This document shows, in pieces, positions 31,851 to 44,300 of a stretch of 64,000 bases of DNA. Below the pieces are notes generated by a model. It searched no databases and was not told the DNA's origin. It saw nothing but the letters and a program-made list of their open reading frames with translations. The stretch's first letter is position 1; each line of letters begins with the position of its first letter. Both the position numbers and the translations under genes were made by a program. This DNA is from Poa pratensis. Taxonomy: Eukaryota; Streptophyta; Magnoliopsida; Poales; Poaceae. The stretch lies in the NCBI GenBank assembly GCA_947311845.1, contig CAMZMU010000035.1, positions 2,874,532-2,938,531 of the forward strand, given 5' to 3'.

Positions 31851-34017
31851 TTGAGGTTTAAGACGGTCGTATCCGTCATTCGATTAGATAGAATAGAGTG
31901 TTATGTACAGGAATTTGAGCTAGGGAAAAAATCTAACCAAGCAAAACCAACAAAAACTAGTCTCCAGATCTTGTGTGTGGGCGAAAGCCCGCATCGCCAA
32001 CTCCTCCTGCACCAAAGCCGCCCAGTCCCTCATCATCTAGGCCTCCCCTGGCGGCATTTGCCGCTCCATCCTAGTCCTTGTCGTCGTCGTCTTCTTCTTC
32101 TTGGTCTTGTTCACGGCGAGGACGAGGTCGTCGATGGCCGCCACCGCCTGTCCGAGAAGGGTCCCGTACCATCTAGCAGAGCCAAGAAGTCCTCTCGCTG
32201 GCGCCCCGAGGGTGGGCCTCCTCGGTCAGCGAGCCAAGACGGCGTGCCACGGTCTCCTTGGCTAGCTTGGCGAGTCTCTCGCTCCTCCACACAGACGGTG
32301 CCTCCATCTCCATCTCGTGGACCAACGGCGTGGCCGGCGTGCCCAACACGCTGGCCGCAAGTGGCACCGTGATCAGGCCAGGAAGCCCGACAAGGGCACA
32401 GAGCTGCACCGTCCTCCATGTCCTGCTGTCCAGGTCCAGCCTGCACCGGCGTGACGATGTCCTTCTCAAACTGTTGCACGTCCTTCTTCTCAACAGCAAT
32501 CTCCTCATCGTTCAGCACCACCACCTGCTCTCCCAGGTCTGCCATGTTTGACACCATCTGTTGCATCTCTCCATAATCCCTCTCAGCCTCTTCCTCCATG
32601 TTGACGTGCGCCCCCTCACAGGACGCACCGTCGAGCAACTGCTGTCGAGAGATCACCTCCCCTGTCACTGTCTGTGGAAGCTCCACATGCACCTCCTTCA
32701 TAATCTCTTCTTGGTCCAAGCGGCAGCCGCGTCGCTCGTTGCCGGACGATCCCGACATCATGCCATCAAGCTCCTGGACGAGCTCCCCCACCGGATTGGT
32801 CTTCCGAGGGGAGTAGCAACCAAAGGGCTCGGAACCACCGTCCTCACAGCCAACTCCGATCCCAGCAAGCGGAGGCAGCGTAGAGAGCCTCTCTAGAGCA
32901 ATCTCAGCCCGCTCCAACAAACTCCCAAAACTCTCCAACAAGCTCTGCACCGCCTCCGTCCTCCTGAGCTCCGAAGCGGCCAACTCCTCTAGCCGTGACG
33001 CGACCATGCCTCGCCGCTCCGCCCGCAGCAGCATCACCTGCTCCTCGAGGGAAGATTTCAGCATCCCGGCATGTGGAGCCGCCGGACTAGCCGGCTGCAG
33101 GTCCCCGTACGCAGAGGTAGGCGCAACCACAGAAGCCCAGGAGCGGTCCAGAGGGCGGCACGGGTGAGCTGCAGGCGACGCGGAGCGGGGAGCCCGGCCG
33201 ACCTGCTGGAGCTGCCCAGAGACCCGCTCTTGGTGGCACTCCTTCTCCTTGTGACCCGAGCGAGAGCAACGGCGGCAGCAAACCTGGTTCGTGCACTCGG
33301 CGATGAAATGACCCTTCTGCAAGCACTTGAAGCAGAGTCCCCGAAGGTGCCGAGGAATTTGACGGCGCGGCCGGTCGGCAGGCGGGCGAGTAGAAGGCTC
33401 GGTGGCCCGGGGTTGTCGATGTGAACCACCTGCCAAGGCCGCCCAGCAACCTCAAGGCCATTAGCGTCGCTCCGCGGGGATGCCGGGGTCGCAGGAACGC
33501 ATACGGAGGCAGCGGGCTCCGGCTCCGGCTCCGGCTCCTCATCGACGCTGATGGCGCAGCCAGCGAGCTCCGGCTCCTCATCGACGCTGGAGGCCATCCC
33601 GGTCGGACTGGGCAGGACCGGCCCGCCGACCACCACAGAACGGAGCTGGGGCCGCAGCACACGAGGGACAAAATCCTGAGGGAGCTCGGCGCAGTGGAGG
33701 CAGCATCCGGTGGGGGCGGAGGGAGAACGGCGTGGATGGCGAGGCCGGCACCGGGAGCGGGCGGTGGGGGGCGTGGCGTCGAGGCCGGCCCCCGCCGCGG
33801 AAGCCGGCCGCACGGCCATGGCAAGGGCGGAAGCTCCGGGAGCTGCCGCGGGGCCAGCGGGCTCAGCCTCTACATGGAAGCCGGATGGAAGGGAAGAGGA
33901 GCTCGAGGGAGGCCGGATCCGGTCTCAGAGCACGGAGACGACGCCGTTGGAGGGAGATCAGGCCGGCGGCGGCAGCCCAGCCATGGGCGCGGGTCAGGGT
34001 AGGCTGGGGACAAAGTT
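31851..34017 (-). mobile_element. LINE with zinc-knuckle ORF1, lacking ORF2
   Basis: It is flanked by a 13-bp target duplication AACGTCAAGCTTT (31838-31850, 34018-34030) within a receptor exon, the mark of target-primed retroposition. On the minus strand it has a GC-rich 5' end and an ORF1 from about 33824. After a frameshift near 33300, the frame down to 32111 carries two zinc knuckles (CFKCLQKGHFIAEC and CCRRCSRSGHKEKEC), then a leucine- and glutamate-rich helical stretch. The remaining 260 bases to 31851 look like 3' UTR with only a short A tail. No endonuclease or reverse transcriptase is present. The element is thus internally deleted or non-autonomous and was mobilised in trans. Confidence 0.85.
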
Positions 34018-34398
34018 AACGTCAAGCTTTCCGGCGACGGCTCATGCAACGTCGACCGGCTCAGCGTGACCGCGTCCTCCGGCCACTGCCAACATGGGTG
34101 CACATGAGCTGCATGCCGTTCAGCTTGTACGCATGGCTCGCTGGTGGGTACAGGCCCGACGACGCCTGGAGGCCAGTTTTGGGGGGCTGCACGGTGTCAA
34201 TGATGCCGGTGCTGAGGTACGAGGGGGCGTCCGCGAAGGATTTCCAGCAGCTGATGAAGGCCGGGTTTCTTCTGGATTACACGGCGGTGGACTTTTGAGG
34301 CATGCGTGGACAGCGGCGGGCCTGTCGGATCGACAGCACCTACGATATCTTCGAGCGCCACTCCACAGACGGCACGTCCAACCTCACCGTCTGCACCA

Positions 34399-35445
34399 GT
34401 AATTAATAAACTCGTTTTTACTGCAATTTAAATTCGGCAGTATGGCTACTAATACTCAGGCTTCGGAAATTGGCATCATATACCATTAATTATCTTAAAC
34501 GAGTTTGGTGCCGCCAACATTGACCTGTAAAAAAGGATACACCGGTTTAGTTCTGTAGCAAGTAAGCGTGTATTTAGTTTTTGTACAATAAGTTAGTTCT
34601 GTTATAGAGGAGGTTTACTGGAAAAATGTACTGACTAGTCCAATTTCCGCAGAACGTGTGCTACCGTCTACTTTTGTAGACTAGGTAAGTACTCTTTGGT
34701 TTTGGCACGCTGTGGATCATGCTTGTACAGAGGACATTTGCAGAAAATATTAACAGCGCATGCATGTTTGTACCAATTGCTATGGAGGCTTAAATGTAGC
34801 TTCCAACGCAATGTCATTAGAACGCATAAATATAAGTCACAGTTTATGCAGTCGCTTATGCTGGCTATTAAATCTACACAGACCTATAACTGATATTGTT
34901 TGTTCAAACCTGCATTTGAGCAACATAGTTGCTCAATGCCTCAATCAAAAGAAAGTCAGATATTGTGGTCCATGTTCTATTGTTCGTCATTATCTTGCAA
35001 TGTGTTTTTTTATATTTCATTGAAGAATACTGAAGATTCATATGCGATGCATGTTTCTTTATTTTGGAAAAACAACCAACGTAGTACTATTGGACGATGT
35101 TGTTTTACTAATAAATGACATGTTATATTCCAGGAAGTAAGAGGACCTTCAGTAAGATAATGCTAATAGGTATGCTATTTTTATTCCATCTTTTTCGTAT
35201 GTAATGATTTAAATATCAGTGTGATTTCCTGTGATGAAATACTAACTTTATAATTTATCCTGTCACTAATAAATGAATATGATTCTAAAAAATAAAACTG
35301 AAACAAGAAACTCTTATTTGTGCATACTACATGACCTGATCAATTTATGAAACAGGAAGTTAAACTATTGATGGTCTCGCGAATCATAATTTCTGTATTA
35401 TAACCTCTGATTTACAAAATGAAATAACATGTACTTCCATCTCAG
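34399..35445. other. Introns of the LRK10-like locus (with mini-exon 35134-35169)
   Basis: AT-rich sequence between the ectodomain exon donor (34399) and the kinase exon acceptor (35445). It contains the 36-base mini-exon preceded by TATTCCAG and followed by GTATGC. No other gene is seen. Confidence 0.65.
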
Positions 35446-36514
35446 GTTCAACATCAATAGCTGCAACCTTGCTCTTTCCATGTATTTATTTCCTGATTTG
35501 GCATAGAAAAGGCAAAAGACTATGGTTTCTCCTTTGCAAGAAGACTAGCAGCAACACTGAGAAGAATTACGAGGCCATGATAGTATCTTATGGGCCCCTA
35601 GCTCCAAAAAGATACATGTACTCACAGGTAATGAAGATAACGTCTTCTCAGAGTGATCAGCTCGGAAGAGGTGGTTATGGTGTGGTTTTCAAAGGAAGAC
35701 TGCATGATGGTCGTCTAGTTGCCGTGAAATTCTTGCACGACTGCAAAGGAAATGGGGATGAGTTTGTGAATGAGGTTATGAGCATCGGCAGGACCTCTCA
35801 TGTTAATGTTGTTAGATTGCATGGATTTTGTTTGGAGGGATCAAAACGAGCGCTTATATACGATACATGTCCAACGGTTCCTTGGATAAGTACATTTACT
35901 CAGAGAACCCAAAAGAAACTTTAGGATGGGAGAGGCTATATGCGATAGCAATCGGGATTGCTCGTGGCCTAGAATACTTGCACCATAGCTGTAATACAAG
36001 GATTGTTCATTTTGATATCAAGCCTCAGAATATCCTTCTAGACAAGGACTTTACCCCAAAGATTGCTGATTTTGGTCTAGCTAAATTGTGCCTTACAAAA
36101 GAGAGCAAACTTTCAATGACTGGTACTAGAGGAACAATTGGATTCATTGCTCCAGAAGTTCACTATCGAACCTTTGGAATGGTTTCAACTAAGTCAGATG
36201 TGTATAGTTATGGAATGATGCTGCTGGAGATGGTTGGAGGCAGGAGAAATGTAAAATCAATTGTTGAAAAATCCAGCGAGAAGTATTTCCCAGATTGGAT
36301 TTACGAACACTTTGCGCAAGATGATGGCCTACAAGCATGTGAAGTCACATGCGAAAATGAGGAAATCGCAAGAAAGATGATCCTAATTGGCTTGTGGTGC
36401 ATACAAGTAATACCTGTGTATCGCCCGACTATAACAAAAGTTCTAGAAATGTTCGAGAGAAACTTAGATGATCTGGACATGCCGCCTAAGCAAAACTTCT
36501 GTGAACCACTGTAA

Positions 36515-36978
36515 GATATTTCGCCCATGTTTGTGTTCCCTTTGTCTTTCAGTGAAATTGTTATTTTGACAGAAATTTTTCAGTAACTTGACCTGCGCGC
36601 TTATCTCTCATTCCAGTGAAAGTTCTGCTCACAATCTGGATGTACAAAGTGCAAGTTCTACCGGACCTGAAGAGACAAGTCTTGTGAATTCAAAAATCCT
36701 ACATTGATTTCCAACTCTTTGAAAGCTGACTTGTACTGGAGAGCGTTCAGAAATTAAACAAGAGCGACGAATTTCAGCATTGCATCATGTAACATATTCA
36801 GTGTATCCATGACATAAAGTCGAGAGCACCCGCTGCCAGTGTCCATAAGTTACGGATCATAAAAGGAATAATACGACTGTCCGATGAGTTTTGTGTGCCA
36901 AGTTCCAACTGACAAAAAGCATTGGATCTAAAGCCGCAGCCAATGGGCCGACAGCTACCAATATTTCAAGACCTTGAA
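36515..36978. other. 3' flank of the kinase exon
   Basis: Probably 3' UTR and downstream sequence. No gene or terminal repeat is seen until CACTAGTAGAAA at 36979. Confidence 0.5.
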
Positions 36979-37849
36979 CACTAGTAGAAATACTGTAAGA
37001 GCTAGAGCGCTAAACTCCCTAAAAGTGGAGCTCTCCTTGTTCCGGGGCGAATCCTAGTCTCCGCGTACCGCGGAGATAAGATCGCTCCGCGCACCCCCCC
37101 CTTCGCGCAGTGGGCCGGCCCAATAAGGGCACCAGCAGCCACATTTGGTTCTATTGCCTTTTTGTGTTCGTTTTTTTTTTCTGTTTGCTTTTCTTTTTCC
37201 TTTTTCGTTTCATGTTTCTTTTTTTTGGTCGCTTCTTTTTTTTTCTTAGTTTCTGTTTTATTTTTTGCTTTCCTTATATTGTACTATTATTATTTTATCA
37301 TTTTTCATGTTCCTTTCTATTTTCTTTTTTTCCACTTTTTACATTTTTTTTTGCTTTTCTTTTTTCTTTTTCTATTTTTAGATACTTTTTTCTTTTTTTG
37401 ATTTTCTTTTTTCGTTCTTTCTTATTTTTAGATACTATTTTATTTTTAAAAAAAGTTCAAATTTTAAAAATGTTCAAATTTGAAAATTGTTCAAATTTAA
37501 AAGTCATTCAAATATAATTTTGGTTTCATAGAGTTTTTTCTGTTCAGTTTTTAAAAATCGTTAAAAATAAATTTTGTTCATAGACTTTTTTTTCTTCACT
37601 TTTCTAAAATCGATTTCATTCATCGGCCATTTCTGTTCACTTTTAATATCGTTCAAAAATAGTTTTTGTTCACCGCTATTTTCTACTCATTTTTGAAATC
37701 GTTAAAAAATAGTTTTCGTTCACAGAGTTTTTTCTGTTCACTTATTAAAAACTGTTCAAAAATATTTTCCGTTCATAGACCTTTTTTTTGTTCCCTTCTT
37801 TAAAATCGTTCAAAAATCGATTTCGTTCATCGGCCTTTTCTGTTCATAT

Positions 37850-38370
37850 TTAAAATTGTTAAAGACCAAATTACGTTCAACCAAATCTTGTTCAACATGT
37901 TTTCAAAAACCGTTCCAAAATCCGTTTAAACCAAGTTTCTGTTCAGCGGCGTTTTACAAAATCGTTCAATACCAAATTATGTTCAACGGGTCTTTCAAAA
38001 ATCGTTCAAGACCAAAATACATTCAACGTGTTTTTCAAAACCGTTCCAAAATCCGTTTAAACCAAGTTTCTGTTCAATGGAGTTTTACAAAATCGTTCAA
38101 TACCAAATTCTGTTCAACGGGCCTTTCCAAAATCGTTCATGACCAAATTATTTTCAACATGTTTTTCAAAAATCATTCAACATGTTTTTCAAAAGTCGGT
38201 CCAAAATCTATTTAAACCAAGTTTCTGTTCAACGGAGTTTTACAAAATCGTTCAATACCAAATTATGTTCAACGGGTCTTTCAAAAATCGTTCAAGACCA
38301 AAATACGTTCAACATGTTTTTCAAAAATCATTCCAAAATCCTTTTAAACCAAGTTTCCGTTCGATAGAGT
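37850..38370. repeat. Tandem repeats of about 130 bp (TTTAAACCAAGTTTCTGTTCA units)
   Basis: Units containing CAAAATC(C/T)(G/A)TTTAAACCAAG, TTTTACAAAATCGTTCAATACC and AAATTATGTTCAACGGG recur at about 37918, 38050 and 38200, and in part at 38335. The array continues into the shorter-period repeats that follow. Confidence 0.8.
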
Positions 38371-39215
38371 TTTTTAAAATCTATTTTTTGTTCTCCTTTT
38401 AAAATCGTTCAAAAATAATTTCCGTTTAAATACATATTTTTTGTTCACTTTTTGAAAATCGTTCAAAAAAATTTCCGTTCACAGACTTTTTTGTTCGCCT
38501 TTTAAAATCGTTCAAAAATAATTTCCGTTCAAATACCTATTTTGTTTACTTTTTTGAAAATCGTTCAAAAGTAATTCCGTTCACAGACTTTTTCTGTTCG
38601 CCTTTTAAAATCGTTCAAAAATAGTTTCCGTTCAAATACCTTTTTTGTTCACTTTTGAAAATCGTTCAAAAATAATTTCCGTTCATAGACTCTTTCTGTT
38701 CGCCTTTCAAAATCGTTCAAAAATAATTTCCGTTCAAATACCTATTTTGTTCACTTTTTGTAAATCGTTCAAAAATAATTTCCGTTCACAGACTTTTTCT
38801 GTTCACCTTTTAAAATCATTCAAAAATAGTTTCCGTTCAAATACCTTTTTTGTTCACTTTTTGAAAATCGTTCAAAAATAATTTCCGTTCACAGACTTTT
38901 TCTGTTCACTTTTAAAATCGTTTCAAAAATAATTTCCATTCAAATACCTATTTTGTTTACTGTTTTTGAAAATCGTTCAAAAATAATTTCCGTTCATAGA
39001 CTTTTTCTGTTCACCTTTTAAAATCGTTCAAAAATAGTTTCCGTTCAAATACCTATTTTGTTCACTTTTTTTAAAATCGTTCAAAAATAATTTCCATTTA
39101 GGGACTTTTCTGTTCACCTTTTAAAATCGTTCAAAAATAGTTTTCGTTCAAATACCTTTTTTGTTCACTTTTTGAAAATCGTTCAAAAATAATTTTCGTT
39201 CACAGACTTTTTCTG
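38371..39215. repeat. About 103-bp tandem repeat array
   Basis: Roughly eight units alternate TTCCGTTCACAGACTTTTTC and TTCCGTTCAAATACC, each after a CGTTCAAAAATA. Successive TTCCGTTCAAATACC starts lie near 38417, 38523, 38625, 38727, 38831, 38934, 39040 and 39145. Each unit looks like a dimer of two roughly 50-bp halves. Confidence 0.85.
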
Positions 39216-40060
39216 CTTCGGTTTATATCATGCACGAAACAGAAATGAGGTTAATGTTCCAATTGAAAAGTGTTCAATTGAAATATATGTTCTTATTCTT
39301 GAACGGCGCGGGACGGCGGCGGTGCATCCACCATTGCGGAGTTAACCGCGGCGAGCGGTGGCGACATAGGTAAGAGAAGATAGTTGCACTGAGCGGAGTG
39401 TTAACACGTTCAAACATACAGTACAAAAATCTGCCCATACATGACCATCGAAATGAAAAAATTACAACACAAAAGTTGTGCGAAACATTGAGATTGTCAT
39501 CGTCGTCAAAGGATATTTCAAACGGTCAACCAAGTATGACGAATTTGACAAAATTCGTATAAAAAAATTCCGAACATTGATTCGAAATTGAGAAATTACA
39601 GTCGATGAAACTCGAAACCGAGTACGGGAATGGAACCTACACGTGGACATGCATAATTTTCGTGCACATTATATTTTAAATTGAAATGTATTTGTGTAAA
39701 TATATATGCAGTTTTAAACCTGTACACTTGCAAACGAACGAGAACAAGATGAACGTGATTCTCTATTTTTGTTTGTGATGTTTTCTCCGTATATATATGA
39801 CTTTCTTACAGTTTTCGTTCATATATCTTTTTTTCCAAAATAAAAGTACTACGTTCGTACTTGTAAGCTTTCGAGAGAAAAACGAATTGCGCATTGTGAA
39901 TCGAACACTTGTTCATGCGAACAATGCGAATCGAAACAGTCAAGCGCGGCAGAAGCCCATTATGGGCCGGCCCAATAGAGCGAAGGGGGTATGCGGAGGT
40001 ATATTTCCTCCGCATAGGTCGTTAACTAGGACCTCCCTTGTTCCGGGGGGTCGAGCGCCT

Positions 40061-41010
40061 CCTGGTCTTGTCTGTCTGCATTTGCGCTTCATGCTCCCTC
40101 GTGGGCCCGATTGTTACTGCCATAACCACTTGGGAAGTTTGCATTGTGTTGTACGTGTCAGCCCAGTGTCTTCAGGCGACGGACTGCCGACTGCCCTTTA
40201 CTGATTCTGCTGGTGTTCACCTCTGGTTTGTACTTCTGCCCTTTACATTGCCCTCTCTGTTTTGTTGTGTGCTCTGGGTGTCAGGGGATATGATGGGTGT
40301 GAATGTGCTAGGTGAACACATATGATGTGAACTTCTTCCTGCTGGCATCCATTTACCGCAAGTTCCTCATGCGGTCTGGGATATGGCATTCTACTTTGTC
40401 AGCCTGCACGCCGACAACACACCAATCGCTGGATGTAGAGGCTTGGTTTCAGTGATTTGAGTTTTAGTGCAGCTCCAAGGGTGGTAATGATCCGGTGACA
40501 AGAGATGTGTTTATGAAACTATGAGCAGATTTGGGCAGGTAAATTTAGCTTCGGTGATTTTGAGTTTAGATCCATCGCCATGATGAAATAATGAATTGCT
40601 GCTTGAAAGTGTCCCTTAGCCTTAGGCTAGAAAGACTTGGAATTAAGAAGATACAGTGTTTGAGATTATTAAACCGCTGATGTTTCAACTCGAGTTGTGC
40701 CTGTCAGCTCACAGCAATATGTTGAAGTTATGCAAAATCAGTACATGCAAGCATATATTTGTGTAGTGCTTCTAATAGCAGTTAACAACATCAACTGTTG
40801 TAATCTGTAGATTCTCCTGTATATATCAGTAATCAGTGAGCCAATGTCCAACTGACTATTCACCTAAATCTGTAGTTAAGGGGTGTGCTTGGATGATCTG
40901 ATACATTTATGTTCTATTCACCTATGATTTTACACTTGTTTCCACCAACGCCGGAAGAGATTTAGTCTCTAGTTAAGACGCTAAATATACTTTATTACAT
41001 GGAGATCATA
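40061..41010. other. Intergenic between repeat elements
   Basis: No gene is recognised on either strand. It may be the original sequence downstream of the receptor locus, since no repeat structure is visible until the ACCGGGACTAG words near 41012. Confidence 0.4.
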
Positions 41011-41373
41011 ACCGGGACTAGAGCCCGTCTATTCGATTACATGGAGATCTCATAACATCGGGAATAGAGCCCGTCTATTCGATTACATGGAGATCATAAC
41101 CGGGACTCAATGTAAGTAGTACGTGCAATTGTATTTTCCCTTTGGGTTTATGACATGCTCCAGCAAAAATCCCGCAATTTCCTTTAAATTGCTTGAAAGC
41201 GCTCATTTAGTTGCATGTTCCTCCGGTGAGCCCACAACTATAAAAGAAGGAGATCAATATGAATATCAATCATCATAACAAAAATTATGAATGACACTCA
41301 ACACAATTGATGGTAATAAAATAGAATTATGAATATATTTGTTCACGTACTTCTGCAGATAACGCTCGGTTCC

Positions 41374-44300
41374 GCTCGCTGACCTCCTGGCGAATCCACT
41401 CGCAAACGAATTATCCACACAAATTGGTTCCCGGTGGCTGCGTATCGCAGTTCTTTACGAGAATACAATTCAATCAAATAATAATCAAGCATGGTATAAT
41501 GGTATTGAAATTAGAATTAAAGAGATGTGCGAACCTAGCTAGCTCATACTACTTACCTCATCATGATGAAAAGTAACTTCCTCTGCAAATTCACCAGTTG
41601 TCCTCTTTTTGAAACCTTTCCAAATCCTGTCCGGCAAAAAATGAATAAATGAGTTATTAGTTACTTGATATCTTAGGAAATGAACAAAAGAGACCGATAT
41701 AGTGCGATAATGATTGAAATTACCTTTGGAGCACATCTTTAATGCCTTGGGACTTCTCTTCGCGATATTTCTTTGAGTCGTAGATTTCAACTGTTCCAGC
41801 GTCAACTTCAATGAATAGCAGAATGTAATGGAAGCTGCGCACGTTTATATACGTCAGTAACTCATCAGTTACAATTAACATCGAGTGAGCAGAAATTAAT
41901 GTGTACAAGACAGTAACACTCTTACTCGGAGTGGTAAGGAAACAGTATCTTCTTTTTGTAATGTTGCCTTTATGAACCTTAGCAAGTTGGCCTCCGTTTC
42001 CTTGGGGTATTGCTGTAGCAATCTTTCATTAACTCGTACTGGGTCAATGAACCCAATGTCAAAGATTTGTTTTCTGTCACATTCATCACTCTTCATTCTG
42101 CATAATAGCGTAGTGAGCATAATACTACAGTCAATGACCGAGCTGATATAGAGACTTTACTTTAGAAATAAATGAATTGAATCACTTACATAGGTACTGA
42201 TGAGACTCAAGTCGAGGGCGTCAAGCTTGTATAACAGATAGAGTTCTTCAAAACAAATTTGCACCTGGTCTTGACCTATGTAATGTTCTTCTGTAACTTT
42301 CACAGGGAGAATTTCGAGTTGTGAAACCTTTGTGGCTTCCAAGTACCAGCCATGCAGCATTCGCATTCGTGTTGGTAGAAGCTCGATCTGTTCAGGTGGC
42401 AGCAGAGGCTTTCTGTGTTCCCATTTCCATACTACATCCAAATTATTGGGGATATCACCGCTTTCCAGTTGAGAAAGTGTAATACCAGCTTCTGCAACAA
42501 ATTGCGCCGCGTAGGATAAATCAATGTTCGTCGCGGAGCCCTGACCAGTGGGTACCTTGAGCGGGGAGATCGACTGTTTTGCCTGTTCTCCGAGCTGGGC
42601 AACGTCTCTTTTCCCGCTGGCACTAGTACTTGTCGTCGTGTGGGATCTAGCTCTCCTCATGTAGCGTAAATAGTCATCTGCCTATTTATCTCAATTTGTG
42701 ATGGATGCTCAAGAAAGTTCTTAGCCCACTTTTTTTCCTCTGCCGTATATACTGGCTTTGGCTCGCGCTTTTTCGGTGCAAGCTGTTTTTTCACGTCGGC
42801 AGCCACGATCGCGGCGTTTTCCTCTACAGTCCTGTCGTAAGCTCTCGGGGGAGGAACCTTCGGTACTTTTGGGAAGGGCTCCTGCGGGGTCCGCGTCGGA
42901 AACCCATCGACGAAACGGCACGATTCCTTTTTTGGCGTTGAGTGGGTGGAGGCGGCGGAGTCAGCTGATGCGGCGACGGAGTCGGCTGATGCGGCGGCGG
43001 AGATCGAGATGGACTCGTGTTGTGGTGGTCGTCCCTCTCGTCATCATGTGGACTTGGAGGTGATCCACGCCGACTCGGAGGAGACGATGGTGGCCTTGGT
43101 ACCGAGCCTGGCAACAGGATGTATTTCTTGCGCCATAGAATGATACCACCGCCGACGTCTCCCAGTGTCCTCTCATCATCAGCTTCAGGGATGTCAAGCT
43201 CCAGTGATTCATATCCTGGTTCAATTCGATCTACGCCGACACGAGCATAGCCATCTGGAATCTCATTGCCAGACCACAGTGCTGTAGATTCACAAGTTAA
43301 AGCATAGCCGTCCGCCGCCTTCAGGGATAAGTTCCTCACTTGCACATGTAGCTCACAACTTGTCTTCTCCGTGATATAATCCACGGAGTAGGTAAACGTC
43401 GGTGCCTCATCAGCACTTTCCATTTGAGAAAGTGTAATACCAGCTTTCCATTTCCATACTACATCCAAATTATTGGGGATATCACCGCTTTCCAGTTGAG
43501 AAAGTGTAATACCAGCTTCTGCAACAAATTGCGCTGCGTAGGATAAATCAATGTTCGCCGCGAGCCCTGACCAGTGGGTACCTTGAGCGGGGAGATCGAC
43601 TGTTTTGCCTGTTCTCCGAGCTGGGCAACGTCTCTTTTCCCGCTGGCACTAGTACTTGTCGTCGTGTGGGATCTAGCTCTCCTCATGTAGCGTAAATAGT
43701 CATCTGGCCTATTTATCTCAATTTGTGATGGATGCTCAAGAAAGTTCTTAGCCCACTTTTTTTCCTCTGCCGTATATACTGGCTTTGGCTCGCGCTTTTT
43801 CGGTGCAAGCTGTTTTTTCATGTCGGCAGCCACGATCGCGGCGTTTTCCTCTACAGTCCTGTCGTAAGCTCTCGGGGGAGGAACCTTCGGTACTTTTGGG
43901 AGGGGCTCCTGTCGGGGTCCTCGTCGAAAACCCATCGACGAAACGGCGCGATTCCTTTTTTGGCCTTGAGTGGGTGGAGGCGGCGGAGTCAGCTGATGCG
44001 GCGACGGAGTCGGCTGATGCGGCGGCGGAGATCGAGATGGACTCGTGTTGTGGTGGTCGTCCCTCTTCATCATGTGGACTTGGAGGTGATCCACGCCGAC
44101 TCGGAGGAGACGATGGTGGCCTTGGCACCGAGTCTGGCAACAGGATGTATTTCTTGTGCCATAGAATGATACCACCACCGACGTCTCCCAGTGTCCTCTC
44201 ATCATCAGCTTCAGGGATGTCAAGCTCCAGTGATTCATATCCTGGTTCAATTCGATCTACGCCGACACGAGCATAGCCATCTGGAATCTCATTGCCAGAC

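Larger units (their letters stand above)
31619..36514 (+). pseudogene. LRK10-like receptor kinase locus with ectodomain split by a LINE; kinase exons present (copy 7)
   Basis: The ectodomain exon has two parts. 31650-31850 encodes CNPAACGGLRIAFTFCLGG, ECGYHVFQ, a one-base shift near 31740, then QILYVSYDNSYFRVANVKL. 34018-34398 continues NVKLSGDGSCNVDRLSVTAS, then, with further shifts, CMPFSLYAW, CTVSMMPVLRYEG, KDFQQLMKAGFLLDY and a degraded SGG/TSNLTVCT end at a phase-1 donor (34399). The LINE 31851-34017 lies between them. A 36-base mini-exon (35134-35169, SKRTFSKIMLIG) leads to the last exon (35446-36514), which codes a transmembrane segment (SIAATLLFPCIYFLIWH) and a Ser/Thr kinase: GRGGYG loop 35664, VAVK Lys 35727, HFDIKPQN (Asp 36014; non-RD), DFG 36068, APE 36149-36157, stop 36512-36514. 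One frameshift near 35861-35866 interrupts the kinase. LRK10-like kinases are plasma-membrane receptors. Confidence 0.85.
36979..40060. mobile_element. T-rich repeat element, possibly transposon, ends uncertain
   Basis: The block starts at CACTAGTAGAAATACTG. Near the left, TTCGCGCAGTGGGCCGGCCC and, near the right, GGGCCGGCCCAATAGAGCGAA are inverted partners, and TTGTTCCGGGG(C/G)G occurs at both ends (37038, 40040). The left body (37140-37440) is a T/C-rich tract and the middle (37450-39215) is built of GTTCAAAA-type repeats. No transposase is seen. I cannot fix the right end: no TAGTG end with a matching GAA target duplication is found. Confidence 0.55.

Noticed and set aside
37110..37517. 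Phenylalanine-rich open frame
   Set aside because: A translation of a T/C-rich tract; low complexity and within repeat DNA.
38371..39215. Regular repeats suggesting a CRISPR array
   Set aside because: Units are degenerate dimers without unique spacers, in a plant nuclear transposon.
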